Assembly: GCA_002505345.1 (NCBI GenBank) | Contig: DAUY01000002.1 | Coordinates: forward strand, 124,001-188,000 | DNA: 64,000 bases | Direction of reading: 5' to 3' | Source: Methanomassiliicoccaceae archaeon UBA370 | GTDB lineage: Archaea > Thermoplasmatota > Thermoplasmata > Methanomassiliicoccales > Methanomethylophilaceae | Shown here: piece by piece, positions 9,306-17,996 of the stretch | Layout: every line of letters starts with the position of its first letter | Position numbering within the stretch: position 1 is the stretch's first letter | Program-made: the position numbers and the translations under genes | The notes under the pieces: generated by a model | Databases searched by the model: none | Told to the model about the DNA's origin: nothing | The model's input: the letters and a program-made list of their open reading frames with translations, nothing else

Positions 9306-9866
9306 ATGAAGAAGATAGGATACATGGGCATACCGTTATCCAATTCGGAAAAAGCCGCCCGGGTCATAGCGAACAAGAGAAACATCGAGGCCGAACTTAT
9401 ACCGCTGGTCAGTTCGGAGGGCGTAGTGAAGGCGCTCCTATCGGGGAGTGTGGACTACGGGGTGGTCGCGGTCAGAAACATGGTCGCAGGACCGGTGTTG
9501 GAGACGGAGAAGGCGATGAAGTTGGGAGAACTGCGGAACATCGAAGAGTTCAGCATGCCGATCCACCACTGTGTTTTCGTCAGGAGAAAGGAAGCAAGGA
9601 TCTCTGCCGTGGCTTCTCATGTGCAGGCCCTGGGCCAGACGTACCGCAACGTCAGCCAGCTGTTCCCTGGCGCCGACAGGCTGGAGGTAGAAGACACCGC
9701 GCTGGCGGCGGAGATGCTATCGGACGGCAGGCTTCCCGAAGATACCGCAGTAATATGCGGAATGGCAGCAGGTCTCCATTACGGGCTTGTACTCCTGAAA
9801 GAGAACGTAGAGGACGATCCCGATAACTGGACCGACTTTGCGCTTCTGGAATCCGTTAAGTGCTGA
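9306..9866 (+). CDS. Prephenate dehydratase-like domain protein (no ACT domain)
   Basis: Prephenate dehydratase converts prephenate to phenylpyruvate for phenylalanine. The 186-residue product matches the catalytic domain in order: MGIPLSNSEKAA at the N terminus, SVDYGVVAVRN, SMPIHHCVFVRR, SHVQALGQTY and a C-terminal NWTDFALL. The last motif normally reads N-x-T-R-F. The Thr is kept, but Arg is replaced by Asp. There is no C-terminal ACT regulatory domain, so it would not be Phe-regulated in the usual way. It sits directly before shikimate genes, which supports an aromatic role. The lost Arg leaves it unclear whether it is an active dehydratase. Confidence 0.7.
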   Translation: MKKIGYMGIPLSNSEKAARVIANKRNIEAELIPLVSSEGVVKALLSGSVDYGVVAVRNMVAGPVLETEKAMKLGELRNIEEFSMPIHHCVFVRRKEARISAVASHVQALGQTYRNVSQLFPGADRLEVEDTALAAEMLSDGRLPEDTAVICGMAAGLHYGLVLLKENVEDDPDNWTDFALLESVKC

Positions 9867-9877
9867 TAAGTTTTTTA
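9867..9877 (+). terminator. T-tract after the prephenate dehydratase-like gene
   Basis: A run of six T (9871-9876) follows within 5 bases of the TGA stop. Archaeal transcription often ends at such tracts without a hairpin. AroB' begins about 65 bases later. Confidence 0.35.
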
Positions 9878-9942
9878 ACGCGTGCTGACATGGTTCCGGG
9901 CCGGTAAGCGATTGAATACGCGGACATAGAGGAGGAAAACAT

Positions 9943-10941
9943 ATGCAGAAAGAGATCTGGGTAAGGGCGGACATTCCTGAGTCCAAGGAGGACAGGAAGG
10001 AGATGCTCATCAGTGCGATCGAATCGGGGATAACCGCAGCATTGGTCAGACAGGAGGACCTCGATTTCTCGTCATTGGGCAAGATCGAGCTGATAACTGC
10101 CGGCGAAGATGTGAAGATCGTCGATATCGGCTCGCCGAAGGACCAGGACAGGGCGATGGCATTGGCGGGAAAATGCTCGGCGGTAATCCTCTCGTCCTCT
10201 GACTGGACTATAATTCCTCTCGAGAATCTCATCGCCAAGTTCTCAGGCACGGGAACCAAGGTCTTCGCGTCCGCTTCGGACGTGGAAAGCGCCAGGCTAT
10301 ACCTTAAAACCATGGAAAAAGGCGTCGACGGCATAGCGGTCACAGTATCGGACCCGGACAAGCTGAGGTTGTTCGCAGACCTGCTTTCAAGTTCTTCCGA
10401 CGTCGAACTCAAGGAAGTCGAGGTGGTCGGAGTCAAAAACATAGAGATGGGAGACCGCGTCTGCGTCGACACGGTAAGCATCATGGTACCCGGAGAGGGG
10501 ATGCTCATAGGATCGCAGGCCAACTGCCTGTTCCTGGTCCAGTCGGAAAGCGAGGACAGCGGATATGTGGCGTCCAGACCGTTCAGGGTAAACGCGGGGG
10601 CGGTACATGCATACGTGATGGCCCCCGAAGGGAAGACCAGATACCTGGGCGAGCTAAAGTCCGGAGAGCCCGTGGCCATAGTGAACAGGGATGGCAGAAC
10701 ACGCATCTCTTCAGTCGGCAGGTGCAAAATCGAAGTGAGGCCGATGGTCCTGGTCGAGGCGGCGGAAGGCAGCAGGCGTTTCACAACCATACTGCAGAAT
10801 GCGGAGACGGTCAAGCTCGTATCTTCCGAGGGAGCAATATCGGTTACGGACATAAAGCCGGGCGACAAGGTGCTCGCGAAGATCGAGAGCGGCGGCCGCC
10901 ACTTCGGAATGAAGATCGAGGAGACCCTGAGGGAAGTCTGA
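9943..10941 (+). CDS. aroB': 3-dehydroquinate synthase type II (archaeal, AroB')
   Basis: This enzyme oxidatively deaminates and cyclises 2-amino-3,7-dideoxy-hept-6-ulosonate to 3-dehydroquinate, step two of the archaeal shikimate entry pathway. The 332-residue product opens MQKEIWVRADIPESKEDRKE and contains VEVVGVKNIEMGDRVCVDT and ANCLFLVQSES, all typical of the archaeal family and unrelated to bacterial AroB. The start follows GAGGAGG-type bases at about 9930. The partner enzyme that makes its substrate is encoded at 12367-13167, and the next enzyme in the pathway follows one base after this stop. Confidence 0.93.
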   Translation: MQKEIWVRADIPESKEDRKEMLISAIESGITAALVRQEDLDFSSLGKIELITAGEDVKIVDIGSPKDQDRAMALAGKCSAVILSSSDWTIIPLENLIAKFSGTGTKVFASASDVESARLYLKTMEKGVDGIAVTVSDPDKLRLFADLLSSSSDVELKEVEVVGVKNIEMGDRVCVDTVSIMVPGEGMLIGSQANCLFLVQSESEDSGYVASRPFRVNAGAVHAYVMAPEGKTRYLGELKSGEPVAIVNRDGRTRISSVGRCKIEVRPMVLVEAAEGSRRFTTILQNAETVKLVSSEGAISVTDIKPGDKVLAKIESGGRHFGMKIEETLREV

Positions 10942-10942
10942 G

Positions 10943-12256
10943 ATGAAGATCTGCGCCTCACTGGGCAGGCCGTCGGACATGCTCGAGGCCCTCGGGGCCG
11001 ACATGGTGGAGGTGAGGACCGACATCTTGGGTTCTGTCCCCGACACCAAGGGCATGGAGACAGTGGTTACGTTCAGAGACGGTTTCGACGCCTCTCTGCT
11101 TCCGGAAGGTTTCAGCGGCATTATCGATGCCGGTACCGAAAAGGTTGACGACATACCGTTCAGAACCATTTCTTCCGTACACGATTACGACAATACGCCG
11201 TCCGGTCAAACAATATCCCAAACTCTGAACGCAATGTCGTCGGATATATCGAAGGGAGCCTACATGGTAAGGAACTTTGAAGATCTGGCACATCTTCTGG
11301 AAGCATCCAGGGGAACGAAAAAAGAGCACGTCATCTTAGGAATGGGCGCCCTTGGGACCGTGACGAGGATAAGGCAGAAGATCATGGGCAACATCTTCAC
11401 TTTCGCGTACGTCAGCGAACCAACCGCCCCCGGGCAGCTGAGCCTCAAAGAGATGAGGAAACTGGGGGACGAATGCATGATCACCGGCATCGTAGGCGAC
11501 CCGCTGGAGCATTCAATGTCGGCGGCGATGCACGCGGCGGCCTATGCTGCGAGCGGTGTAAATGGAAAATATCTGGTTTTCCGTTCCCCGTCCCTCGCCC
11601 GCATAGAGGACTGCATAAGGGGTTACGACGTCCGCGGTATGAATGTCACGATACCTTACAAGGAATCGATCATAGATCACCTGGATGTATTGGACGCCGA
11701 TGCCGAGAACGCGGGCGCGGTCAACACGATAGTGAACGAATCGGGAATGCTGAAGGGATACAACACCGACATCCACGGAATTGAGGCCGCTTTTGAGAAT
11801 ATAAAGTGCCAGATGAAAGGAAAAAGGGTTCTTGTAATGGGTTCCGGAGGGGGAGCCAGAGCGTGCATAATTGCATCGATGAGGAAAGGTGCTGAAGTTT
11901 CCATAACCGGCAGAAACAGTCTCACCGTATCGAGGCTATCATCGGAATTCGGAATCGAATCTATCGGAAAGGGTCTTGCCGACCTTTCCGAACACGACAT
12001 TCTGGTCAACAGCACTCCGATAGGGATGTACGGGGAAGGCGAGTATCCGGCAGACATAAGAGGTCTGACGGGCGAGCACACCGTCCTGGACATGGTTTAC
12101 GGGACCGATACGGAACTGATCAGGGAGGCAACGTCGAAAGGATGCAGAATCGCCAGAGGAGAAGATATGTTGGCTATGCAGGGCGCACGTGCTTTCGAGC
12201 TATGGACGGGAATAAGCGGCATGTTCGATGTGATGAGGGCGGAGATGCGCTCTTGA
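10943..12256 (+). CDS. aroDE: AroD-AroE fusion: 3-dehydroquinate dehydratase domain plus shikimate dehydrogenase
   Basis: The 437-residue protein joins a type I dehydroquinase (about residues 1-180) to shikimate dehydrogenase (about 180-437). The AroD half has the MVEVRTD strand, the catalytic-His motif SVHDYDNTP (His80) and a C-terminal APGQLSL loop. At the site where type I enzymes carry the Schiff-base lysine (pattern G-A-D-I-x-K-I-A), it reads GAYMVRN with Arg110. The AroE half looks complete: GDPLEHSMS, NVTIPYKE with the catalytic Lys, NTDIHG and the nucleotide loop GSGGGARA. The shikimate dehydrogenase call is strong. Activity of the AroD half by the standard mechanism is doubtful. Confidence 0.9.
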   Translation: MKICASLGRPSDMLEALGADMVEVRTDILGSVPDTKGMETVVTFRDGFDASLLPEGFSGIIDAGTEKVDDIPFRTISSVHDYDNTPSGQTISQTLNAMSSDISKGAYMVRNFEDLAHLLEASRGTKKEHVILGMGALGTVTRIRQKIMGNIFTFAYVSEPTAPGQLSLKEMRKLGDECMITGIVGDPLEHSMSAAMHAAAYAASGVNGKYLVFRSPSLARIEDCIRGYDVRGMNVTIPYKESIIDHLDVLDADAENAGAVNTIVNESGMLKGYNTDIHGIEAAFENIKCQMKGKRVLVMGSGGGARACIIASMRKGAEVSITGRNSLTVSRLSSEFGIESIGKGLADLSEHDILVNSTPIGMYGEGEYPADIRGLTGEHTVLDMVYGTDTELIREATSKGCRIARGEDMLAMQGARAFELWTGISGMFDVMRAEMRS

Positions 12257-12366
12257 GACATAATCAAATTTTATTTCTCTGGCATATACGAAAGGCCGTT
12301 ATCATAAGTAATGTACCTTCAGGAAACTTTAATAGCATATCGGATAATTGACAGGCGCGGTTTACC

Positions 12367-13167
12367 ATGATGTTCGGAAAGAATGTAAGAATGGAACGGA
12401 TAATGGACAGGAAGACCGGGAACTGTGTGATCGTTCCTATGGACCACGGTATATCCATCGGGCCCACAGAAGGCCTCTACGATATGAAAGAAACCGTAGA
12501 TGCCGTGGCGAACGGGGGAGCCACCGCAGTTCTCATGCATAAGGGCCTGATCCGTTTTAGCCACCGTGCGAGCGGTTCCGACATCGGTTTGATCCTGCAT
12601 CTTTCAGCATCCACAGACATGGGCGACACGAACAACAGCAAAGTCCTCGTGGCCACGGTCTCGGAGGCTCTGAAGATGGGTGCCGACGCGGTATCGATGC
12701 ACATAAATTTGGGGGCGGAGACGGAACCGGAGATGCTCAGGGACCTCGGCAACCTCTCGAGGGAGTGCGAGGAGTGGGGCATGCCCCTGCTGGTAATGGC
12801 CTATCCGCGCGGACCGAAGATAAAAAATTCATATCAGCCTGAATACGTAGCTCATGGTGCAAGGGTCGCGACGGAGCTCGGAGCAGACATAGTCAAATGC
12901 AGCTACACCGGAGACATCGACTCCTTCAGGGAGATAGTCAGAGGCACCCTTGCGCCTGTGGTCATCGCCGGCGGACCGAAGATGGCATCCGACTATGATA
13001 TGCTCACGATGGTAAAGGACTCGCTCGAAGCCGGAGGCCGCGGCGTGTCCATCGGACGCAACATATTCCAACACAAGGATGTGGAAGGAATAACCCGCGC
13101 CATTTCCGATATTGTGCTCAGAGGCGCCACCGTAGAAGAGGCCATGAAGAACATCAGGAAGTCCTGA
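12367..13167 (+). CDS. 2-amino-3,7-dideoxy-D-threo-hept-6-ulosonate synthase
   Basis: This aldolase-fold enzyme makes the first intermediate of the archaeal aromatic pathway from aspartate semialdehyde and a deoxyhexose phosphate. The 266-residue product is of the class I fructose-bisphosphate aldolase (DhnA-like) family. [11 protein letters not shown] lies near the N terminus, the Schiff-base lysine strand reads [12 protein letters not shown], and the phosphate loops are VIAGGPK and [15 protein letters not shown]-like CTTTAATAG stands about 35 bases upstream. Two ATG codons in tandem (12367 and 12370) could start it. Together with AroB' it defines the non-DAHP route to dehydroquinate. Confidence 0.92.
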   Translation: MMFGKNVRMERIMDRKTGNCVIVPMDHGISIGPTEGLYDMKETVDAVANGGATAVLMHKGLIRFSHRASGSDIGLILHLSASTDMGDTNNSKVLVATVSEALKMGADAVSMHINLGAETEPEMLRDLGNLSRECEEWGMPLLVMAYPRGPKIKNSYQPEYVAHGARVATELGADIVKCSYTGDIDSFREIVRGTLAPVVIAGGPKMASDYDMLTMVKDSLEAGGRGVSIGRNIFQHKDVEGITRAISDIVLRGATVEEAMKNIRKS

Positions 13168-13186
13168 CGGGACCGGGTGAGATCGG

Positions 13187-14440
13187 GTGCTGGAGTTCAG
13201 AGGAGGATTCGTACAGGGCCAAGTTTCGCCGCCACCTTCAAAGAGCCATACGCACAGGGCATTTTTCATGGCCGCACTGGCAAACGGTCATAGCACGATA
13301 TCCAATCCTTTGCTCTCTGACGATACAAGAGCCACGTTGAGGGCGATATGTTCGATAGGCGCATCCGCTGTGGACGACGATGGCCGGGTCAAGGTCGAGG
13401 GAGGGAGCCTGCACGCCCCGACAGAGACCGTGGATGTCGCCAATTCCGGCACTACTATGCGCATATTCTCCGGGATAGCTTCGATTTTTGATTCTCCGGT
13501 CACAATAACGGGTGACGAATCCATTAGGAAGAGGCCGATGGGCCCGCTCCTCGATGCCCTGGGGTCTCTGGGGGTTTCCTGCGCGTCCAAAAACGGCCTC
13601 CCGCCGGTGACCATAAAGGGCCCGAACAGGGGAGGAAACGTGAGGATAGAGGGAAACATCAGTTCCCAGTTCGTATCTTCGCTGATGATGGCGTCCCCCA
13701 TGCTGGAGAAGGATACGGACATAGAAATCAGGAACGAGCTAGTTTCCGCACCCTATGTGATGATCACGGAATCGATGATGAGGCATTTCGGTGCCGAGGT
13801 CGATGTTTCTAAAAGGTCGATACACATCTGCACCGGAGGTTACTCTCCCAAAGATTACGTAGTGCCAGCTGATTTTTCTTCTGCTGCCTTCCCGTTGGTC
13901 GCCGGTGCCCTAGGAGGAAAGGTGACGGCTTCGGGCCTGGAAATGGGAGATCCTCAGGGAGACAAGAGGGTCGTAGATATTCTCAGGGAAGCGGGAGCGG
14001 GAGTATCGATCGGGGACGGCTCGGTGACCGTAAGTAAAAAAAGGCTTGATGCTGCCGACATCGATATGGGCTCCACTCCTGACCTTTTCCCTATCGTCGC
14101 AGTCCTACTAAGCACAGCCAAGGGAACCAGCAGGCTCTACGGGGCACCCCAGCTGAGGTTCAAAGAGAGCGACCGCATCGTTTCCACGGTGAAGATGCTG
14201 AGGTCTCTCGGTGCAGATGCCGAAGAGACAGACGACGGATGCATCATAAAGGGAAAGGAAATCCTTGAAGGGGGGACCGTCGACCATTTGGACGACCACA
14301 GGATAATGATGTCTGCAGCTGTGGCTTCGCTCATCTGCAAAGGGCCCGTCCGCATGGAAGACACAGGATGCGAGGCCGTTTCTTATCCGGGATTCGTAGC
14401 TCAGATGAAGGACCTGGGCATGAGCATCGTAAGAGTATGA
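13187..14440 (+). CDS. aroA: EPSP synthase (3-phosphoshikimate 1-carboxyvinyltransferase)
   Basis: This enzyme joins PEP to shikimate-3-phosphate. The 417-residue product has the expected landmarks: PPSKSHTHRAFFMA for phosphate binding, VANSGTTMRIFSG, SSQFVSSLMMASP, and the catalytic region LRFKESDRI followed by a C-terminal DHRIMMS. The start is GTG at 13187 (MLEFRGG), 19 bases after the preceding stop. Shikimate kinase and chorismate synthase are not in the window, so the pathway is incomplete here. Confidence 0.95.
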   Translation: MLEFRGGFVQGQVSPPPSKSHTHRAFFMAALANGHSTISNPLLSDDTRATLRAICSIGASAVDDDGRVKVEGGSLHAPTETVDVANSGTTMRIFSGIASIFDSPVTITGDESIRKRPMGPLLDALGSLGVSCASKNGLPPVTIKGPNRGGNVRIEGNISSQFVSSLMMASPMLEKDTDIEIRNELVSAPYVMITESMMRHFGAEVDVSKRSIHICTGGYSPKDYVVPADFSSAAFPLVAGALGGKVTASGLEMGDPQGDKRVVDILREAGAGVSIGDGSVTVSKKRLDAADIDMGSTPDLFPIVAVLLSTAKGTSRLYGAPQLRFKESDRIVSTVKMLRSLGADAEETDDGCIIKGKEILEGGTVDHLDDHRIMMSAAVASLICKGPVRMEDTGCEAVSYPGFVAQMKDLGMSIVRV

Positions 14441-14444
14441 CCTT

Positions 14445-15530
14445 TCAGCGTGCCCTGTTCTTCGGCTTGTGTCTTTTCTTCCCGCCGGACGTCCCCTGCT
14501 TCTTCTTGGGGGCCTCTGGATATCTGCGCTTAATGTCCTCCACCCTTGCCTCGAACTCTTCGACCAGAACGTCTCCGCGGAACTCTCCTTTGTAGTAATC
14601 GATCTTCGCCGCTGTCAAAGCCTTTCCGGCAAGGGATCTGGCTATCTTGCCCCTATGCCAGTATGGCGCCCTGTGCACCGAAGGATGCTGATATAAGGCG
14701 CCGTGCTTCGGCGGACGTTTTCCGGACCTCAGATGCCTGAACATGGCCTTTTCTGCACCCAGAAGCTGCAATGTGGATGAAGGAAGCGAACAAAGCCTCT
14801 CCAACCCACCGGCCAGAGAAACCAGCCTCGCGGCCAGGGTAGCCCCTAGCAGGGCGCACATGTTGGGGCATGCGATCTTCACTATAGATTCGATATATTC
14901 CTCTGTCCTCTCCCTTTCGTCGTAAATGTCGGAAAGGTTCTGTGCCAGAGCTCTCACGGCATTCATATCAGCCGACTCGAAGTCGGCCCCCATGGACTGT
15001 AATTCAAGATCCAGCTCTTCCAATATTCCTTCTCTCTCCCCGTGCCTGGCTATCAGGTCGGAATATTTCCTGTCGGAGGCCAGGTCAGCAAGCTCAGGGA
15101 AATGCATCCCGTACCACTCATGAAGCCTTTCGTCGATAAGATTCGAAGTCTCGTATAGGCTGTCAAGATACCTTATCGCCTGCACCAGGTTTCTGTCCCT
15201 TGGAACCGGTTCCGAAGTTCTCAGCTTTCCCAGTCGTATCATCACCTCGTGCATCATCTCCGGAGTGAAGCCGTACTTCTCGGGCTTTATGAAAGAAGAG
15301 TCGTACATCTCGGGTCTTCCCAGCTCGGACTGCCTCCTCTCGGATACCGATATCTTCCCCGCCTTCGATGCAAGGTCCCTCTCCTCCTGGAGTATCGACC
15401 CTCTTTGGACGAGTGCCAGTTTTTCGGCTGTAATTTCAGGGTCCTTGGGCATGAGTATGCTGTCGATCACCCTGTCGGACTTCTCATCGCAAAGAAACAC
15501 TCCGAACCACTTAGTCACCAGTAGTGCCAT
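14445..15530 (-). CDS. nop5: Nop5 (Nop56/58-like) core protein of box C/D RNPs
   Basis: Nop5 scaffolds the archaeal box C/D ribonucleoprotein that 2'-O-methylates rRNA and tRNA, joining fibrillarin to L7Ae and the guide RNA. The 361-residue product has the family's coiled coil and the Nop domain. This includes the diagnostic stretches CPNMCALLGATLAARL, LPSSTLQLLGAEKAMFRHL and KHGALYQHPSVH. A Lys/Arg-rich tail follows. Fibrillarin, often adjacent in archaea, is not beside it. Here the gene follows the class II aldolase gene by 4 bases, so it may be co-transcribed with the methylthioribose genes. Confidence 0.95.
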   Translation of the reverse strand: MALLVTKWFGVFLCDEKSDRVIDSILMPKDPEITAEKLALVQRGSILQEERDLASKAGKISVSERRQSELGRPEMYDSSFIKPEKYGFTPEMMHEVMIRLGKLRTSEPVPRDRNLVQAIRYLDSLYETSNLIDERLHEWYGMHFPELADLASDRKYSDLIARHGEREGILEELDLELQSMGADFESADMNAVRALAQNLSDIYDERERTEEYIESIVKIACPNMCALLGATLAARLVSLAGGLERLCSLPSSTLQLLGAEKAMFRHLRSGKRPPKHGALYQHPSVHRAPYWHRGKIARSLAGKALTAAKIDYYKGEFRGDVLVEEFEARVEDIKRRYPEAPKKKQGTSGGKKRHKPKNRAR

Positions 15531-15534
15531 CGTA

Positions 15535-16140
15535 TCACATCCTCGACAGTTTTTCTATCTCCGAAGACGGTAGGACCTTGGCCCTTCCTGTTATAGTCTG
15601 CAATTTCGCTTGGAATTCCAGCTCTTCCATCCTGTTGTAGGCTTCCTCGATGGTCCTTCCCTGGGTTATTGCCCCGTGGCGTGCCATGAGCATGGCCTTG
15701 GCGTCGTGATGGGCCGCCACCGCATCTACAAGTTCTTGCGATCCAGGGGTGAAGTACGGGATCATCGGAACCTTTCCCAACAAGATAACTCCCTCGGGGG
15801 TCAGTTCGGTCTTGAGCTCCTTTCCCTTGACAGCTATGGACGTGCAATACAGGGGATGGCAGTGGACCACCGACCTGGTCTCAGGATTGAGATTGTAAAG
15901 CGCAAGATGCATCTTGTTCTCTATTGAGGGCTTTCCTCCCGAAATCACGGACCCGTCCGTGCCCATGAGGATGAGGTCCTCCGGCTCCAGAAGGCCCTTG
16001 TTCCTTCCGCTGGGAGTGATGAGTATTTCGCTATCGCCTATCATGAGGCTCATGTTTCCGCCCGCAGACACGGTGATCTGCCTCTCATAGAGCATCTTGC
16101 AGAAATTTACGAGCAGCCCGCGTCCGAATTCTTCGTTCAC
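15535..16140 (-). CDS. Class II aldolase (FucA-like), probable 5-(methylthio/deoxy)ribulose-1-phosphate aldolase
   Basis: This is a zinc-dependent class II aldolase of 201 residues. The zinc ligands are visible in SVVHCHPLY and in the later LMARHGAITQG, and GGNMS and TPSGRNKG form the phosphate site. The start is GTG at 16140, overlapping the mtnA stop as GTGA. The longer frame upstream is antisense to mtnA and is not used. Tight coupling to mtnA suggests cleavage of 5-methylthioribulose-1-P or 5-deoxyribulose-1-P to dihydroxyacetone phosphate and an aldehyde (the DHAP shunt). That activity is known for MtnA/FucA pairs in other archaea and is inferred here. Fuculose-1-P aldolase remains an alternative. 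Confidence 0.85.
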   Translation of the reverse strand: MNEEFGRGLLVNFCKMLYERQITVSAGGNMSLMIGDSEILITPSGRNKGLLEPEDLILMGTDGSVISGGKPSIENKMHLALYNLNPETRSVVHCHPLYCTSIAVKGKELKTELTPEGVILLGKVPMIPYFTPGSQELVDAVAAHHDAKAMLMARHGAITQGRTIEEAYNRMEELEFQAKLQTITGRAKVLPSSEIEKLSRM

Positions 16141-17135
16141 CTGAGCACCTTCTTTATCTCGCTCGGCTTCAAAATCCCCTCCTCTGTTATGAAACCGGTC
16201 ACCATTTCCGCTTCGGTCACATCGAATGCGGGATTGAGTGCCTTCGAGCCTTCGGGTGCGATCCTGCAACCGCAGATTTCGGTCACTTCTTTTTCGCTTC
16301 TCTCTTCGATCACGATGTCTTTTCCCGTCTTGGTCGAGAAGTCGAACGTTGAAACAGGGGCGGCCACATAGAAAGGTATGCCATAGTGTTTTGCGACGAT
16401 GGCCTTGTCCAAAGTCCCTATCTTGTTCGCAAAGTCTCCGTTGGCGGCTATCCGGTCGGCCCCGGTTATTATCAGGTCCACTCCCTTTGACATATAATGG
16501 GCCGAGGCCCCGTCGGGAATGATCGAATGTCCGATGTCTTCCTGGACGAGCTCCCATGCCGTGAGCTGCATGCCCTGAAGGCGCGGGCGGGTCTCCGAGA
16601 CATAAACGAAGAAATCCTTTCCGGCATCACGGGCGGCCCTCATCGGGGCCAGCGCGGTGCCCACATCCACAGTGGCAAGTGCCCCGGCGTTGCAGTGCGT
16701 CATGACCTTAGCCCCGTCCTTGATAAGCGGCTCGCCATACTTTCCTATTGCAGTGCATTTGTCCACCATCGATTGCGCATATGCGTCTGCGGCTTTTACC
16801 GGGTCCTCGCCATCGATGAGCAAACCGTACATCCAGTCCACGGCGTAGAATAGGTCGTTGGCGGTGGGCCTTGCCGATTTTATCTCTTCAGCAGCGCGTT
16901 TCAGGTCCGCCCCCTTCAGCGATGCCAGGCACATGGCGTAAGCTGCCGAGGCTCCTATCGATGGGGCCCCCCTGACGGTCATGTTCTTTATCGCCTCCGC
17001 AACATCCACATAATTGTCGAAGGACACGAATTCAAGGTTTCTCGGAAGTTTCCTTTGATCTATCATCCTTACGTCCCCGTCCTCGAACCAGACCGCGCGG
17101 ACATCTTTTTTTTCGGAACTGCATCTGACCTTCAT
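16137..17135 (-). CDS. mtnA: 5-methylthioribose-1-phosphate isomerase (aIF2B-like)
   Basis: MtnA opens methylthioribose-1-phosphate to the ribulose form in salvage of methylthioadenosine. The 332-residue product has the family signatures NMTVRGAPSIGASAAY, THCNAGALATVDVGTALAP, VSETRPRLQG, DLIITGADRIAANGD and NKIGT. The catalytic Cys lies in THCNAG and the Asp in GADRI. MKVRC at 17135 is preferred over an upstream ATG at 17153 because family members usually start just before this point. It heads a minus-strand operon with the class II aldolase and nop5. The related ribose-1,5-bisphosphate isomerase is a less likely alternative. Confidence 0.9.
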   Translation of the reverse strand: MKVRCSSEKKDVRAVWFEDGDVRMIDQRKLPRNLEFVSFDNYVDVAEAIKNMTVRGAPSIGASAAYAMCLASLKGADLKRAAEEIKSARPTANDLFYAVDWMYGLLIDGEDPVKAADAYAQSMVDKCTAIGKYGEPLIKDGAKVMTHCNAGALATVDVGTALAPMRAARDAGKDFFVYVSETRPRLQGMQLTAWELVQEDIGHSIIPDGASAHYMSKGVDLIITGADRIAANGDFANKIGTLDKAIVAKHYGIPFYVAAPVSTFDFSTKTGKDIVIEERSEKEVTEICGCRIAPEGSKALNPAFDVTEAEMVTGFITEEGILKPSEIKKVLR

Positions 17136-17189
17136 TTTACCACATCGCCACATGCTCGGACTACGTTAAATCAATTGCTAGCATCAGAA

Positions 17190-17208
17190 TTCCAGGAGCA
17201 AACTGGAA
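17190..17208. promoter_or_regulatory. Perfect inverted repeat, candidate operator between mtnA and a winged-helix regulator
   Basis: TTCCAG and CTGGAA form a perfect 6-base inverted repeat separated by 7 bases. It stands in the divergent intergenic region between mtnA (minus) and the regulator starting at 17243 (plus). A TTAAAT box at about 17166-17171 could serve mtnA. Size and position suit binding by a winged-helix dimer. This is an inference from position only. Confidence 0.45.
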
Positions 17209-17242
17209 ACCTATTATTACATCATAACGTCATATCAAAACT

Positions 17243-17989
17243 ATGGGCGATGTTGCACCTGAGAATTTTGTTCTTTACAACACTGACAATGGGATCGTCA
17301 TCATCACCAACGGAGTGAGGGTAAGGATTCTGGACGAGCTCTCAAAGAGGAACCTTTCTCTCACCGAGCTGGTCGATCTCACAGGAAAGGCGCAGTCCAC
17401 CCTGTCCGTGCATCTGGAGAGCATGGTCAATGACGGTGTTATAAAATCCCGGGAAGACCCGGAAGACAACCGAAGGAAGATCTACTCAATATCGTCTCTG
17501 CGAGTCGCCGAGACGAAAACTCCCGACTCGGAATCCTTTGAAAAGGCCAGAGAGATCTTCGCAGACATGGTCGACTATCCTGATAAGATAGGCAATTACA
17601 TGATCTATTTCCTCTATACTATAATGGACAGCAGAGGCCTTTCTGTCGGCCCCCTCGCAGAGATAATCGGCAGCATACACGCCCAGGCCATCGGTGGCAA
17701 AATACAGAAAGGGCCGATCGAAGACGTGGTGGACCAGATCAGAAAATACTACACGTTCGCGAACATGGGCAAGGTGACGATCTATTCCTTCAATCCTCTG
17801 ACCCTCATCGTCGATTCCGAATTCAAACTGAGCAAGGGGGCAGCCGAGACCATGGGAAGATATCCCATAGGATATTTCTCCAAAGCTCTGGAGATCGTCT
17901 ACGGAACGCCATTCGAACTCTCGTCCAGCGAGGTCTTCGGTTCGGAGAACAATTATTTCAGGTTCGTTCTGGACTACAAATCGCTTTGA
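17243..17989 (+). CDS. Winged-helix (ArsR-like) regulator with a C-terminal V4R-like ligand domain
   Basis: The 248-residue protein begins with a helix-turn-helix domain (about residues 15-90). It includes LTELVDLTGKAQSTLSVHLESM and a basic wing, EDPEDNRRKIYSI. The remainder looks like a ligand domain of the 4-vinyl-reductase (V4R) type seen in regulators of methanogens. It has a central four-helix part and a C-terminal strand region, GYFSKALEIVYGTPFELSSSEVFGSENNYFRF. The usual zinc-binding Cys pair of V4R domains is not obvious. The ligand is unknown. It diverges from mtnA, with a palindrome between them, so it may control itself and the methylthioribose operon. Confidence 0.7.
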   Translation: MGDVAPENFVLYNTDNGIVIITNGVRVRILDELSKRNLSLTELVDLTGKAQSTLSVHLESMVNDGVIKSREDPEDNRRKIYSISSLRVAETKTPDSESFEKAREIFADMVDYPDKIGNYMIYFLYTIMDSRGLSVGPLAEIIGSIHAQAIGGKIQKGPIEDVVDQIRKYYTFANMGKVTIYSFNPLTLIVDSEFKLSKGAAETMGRYPIGYFSKALEIVYGTPFELSSSEVFGSENNYFRFVLDYKSL

Positions 17990-17996
17990 GACAGGC

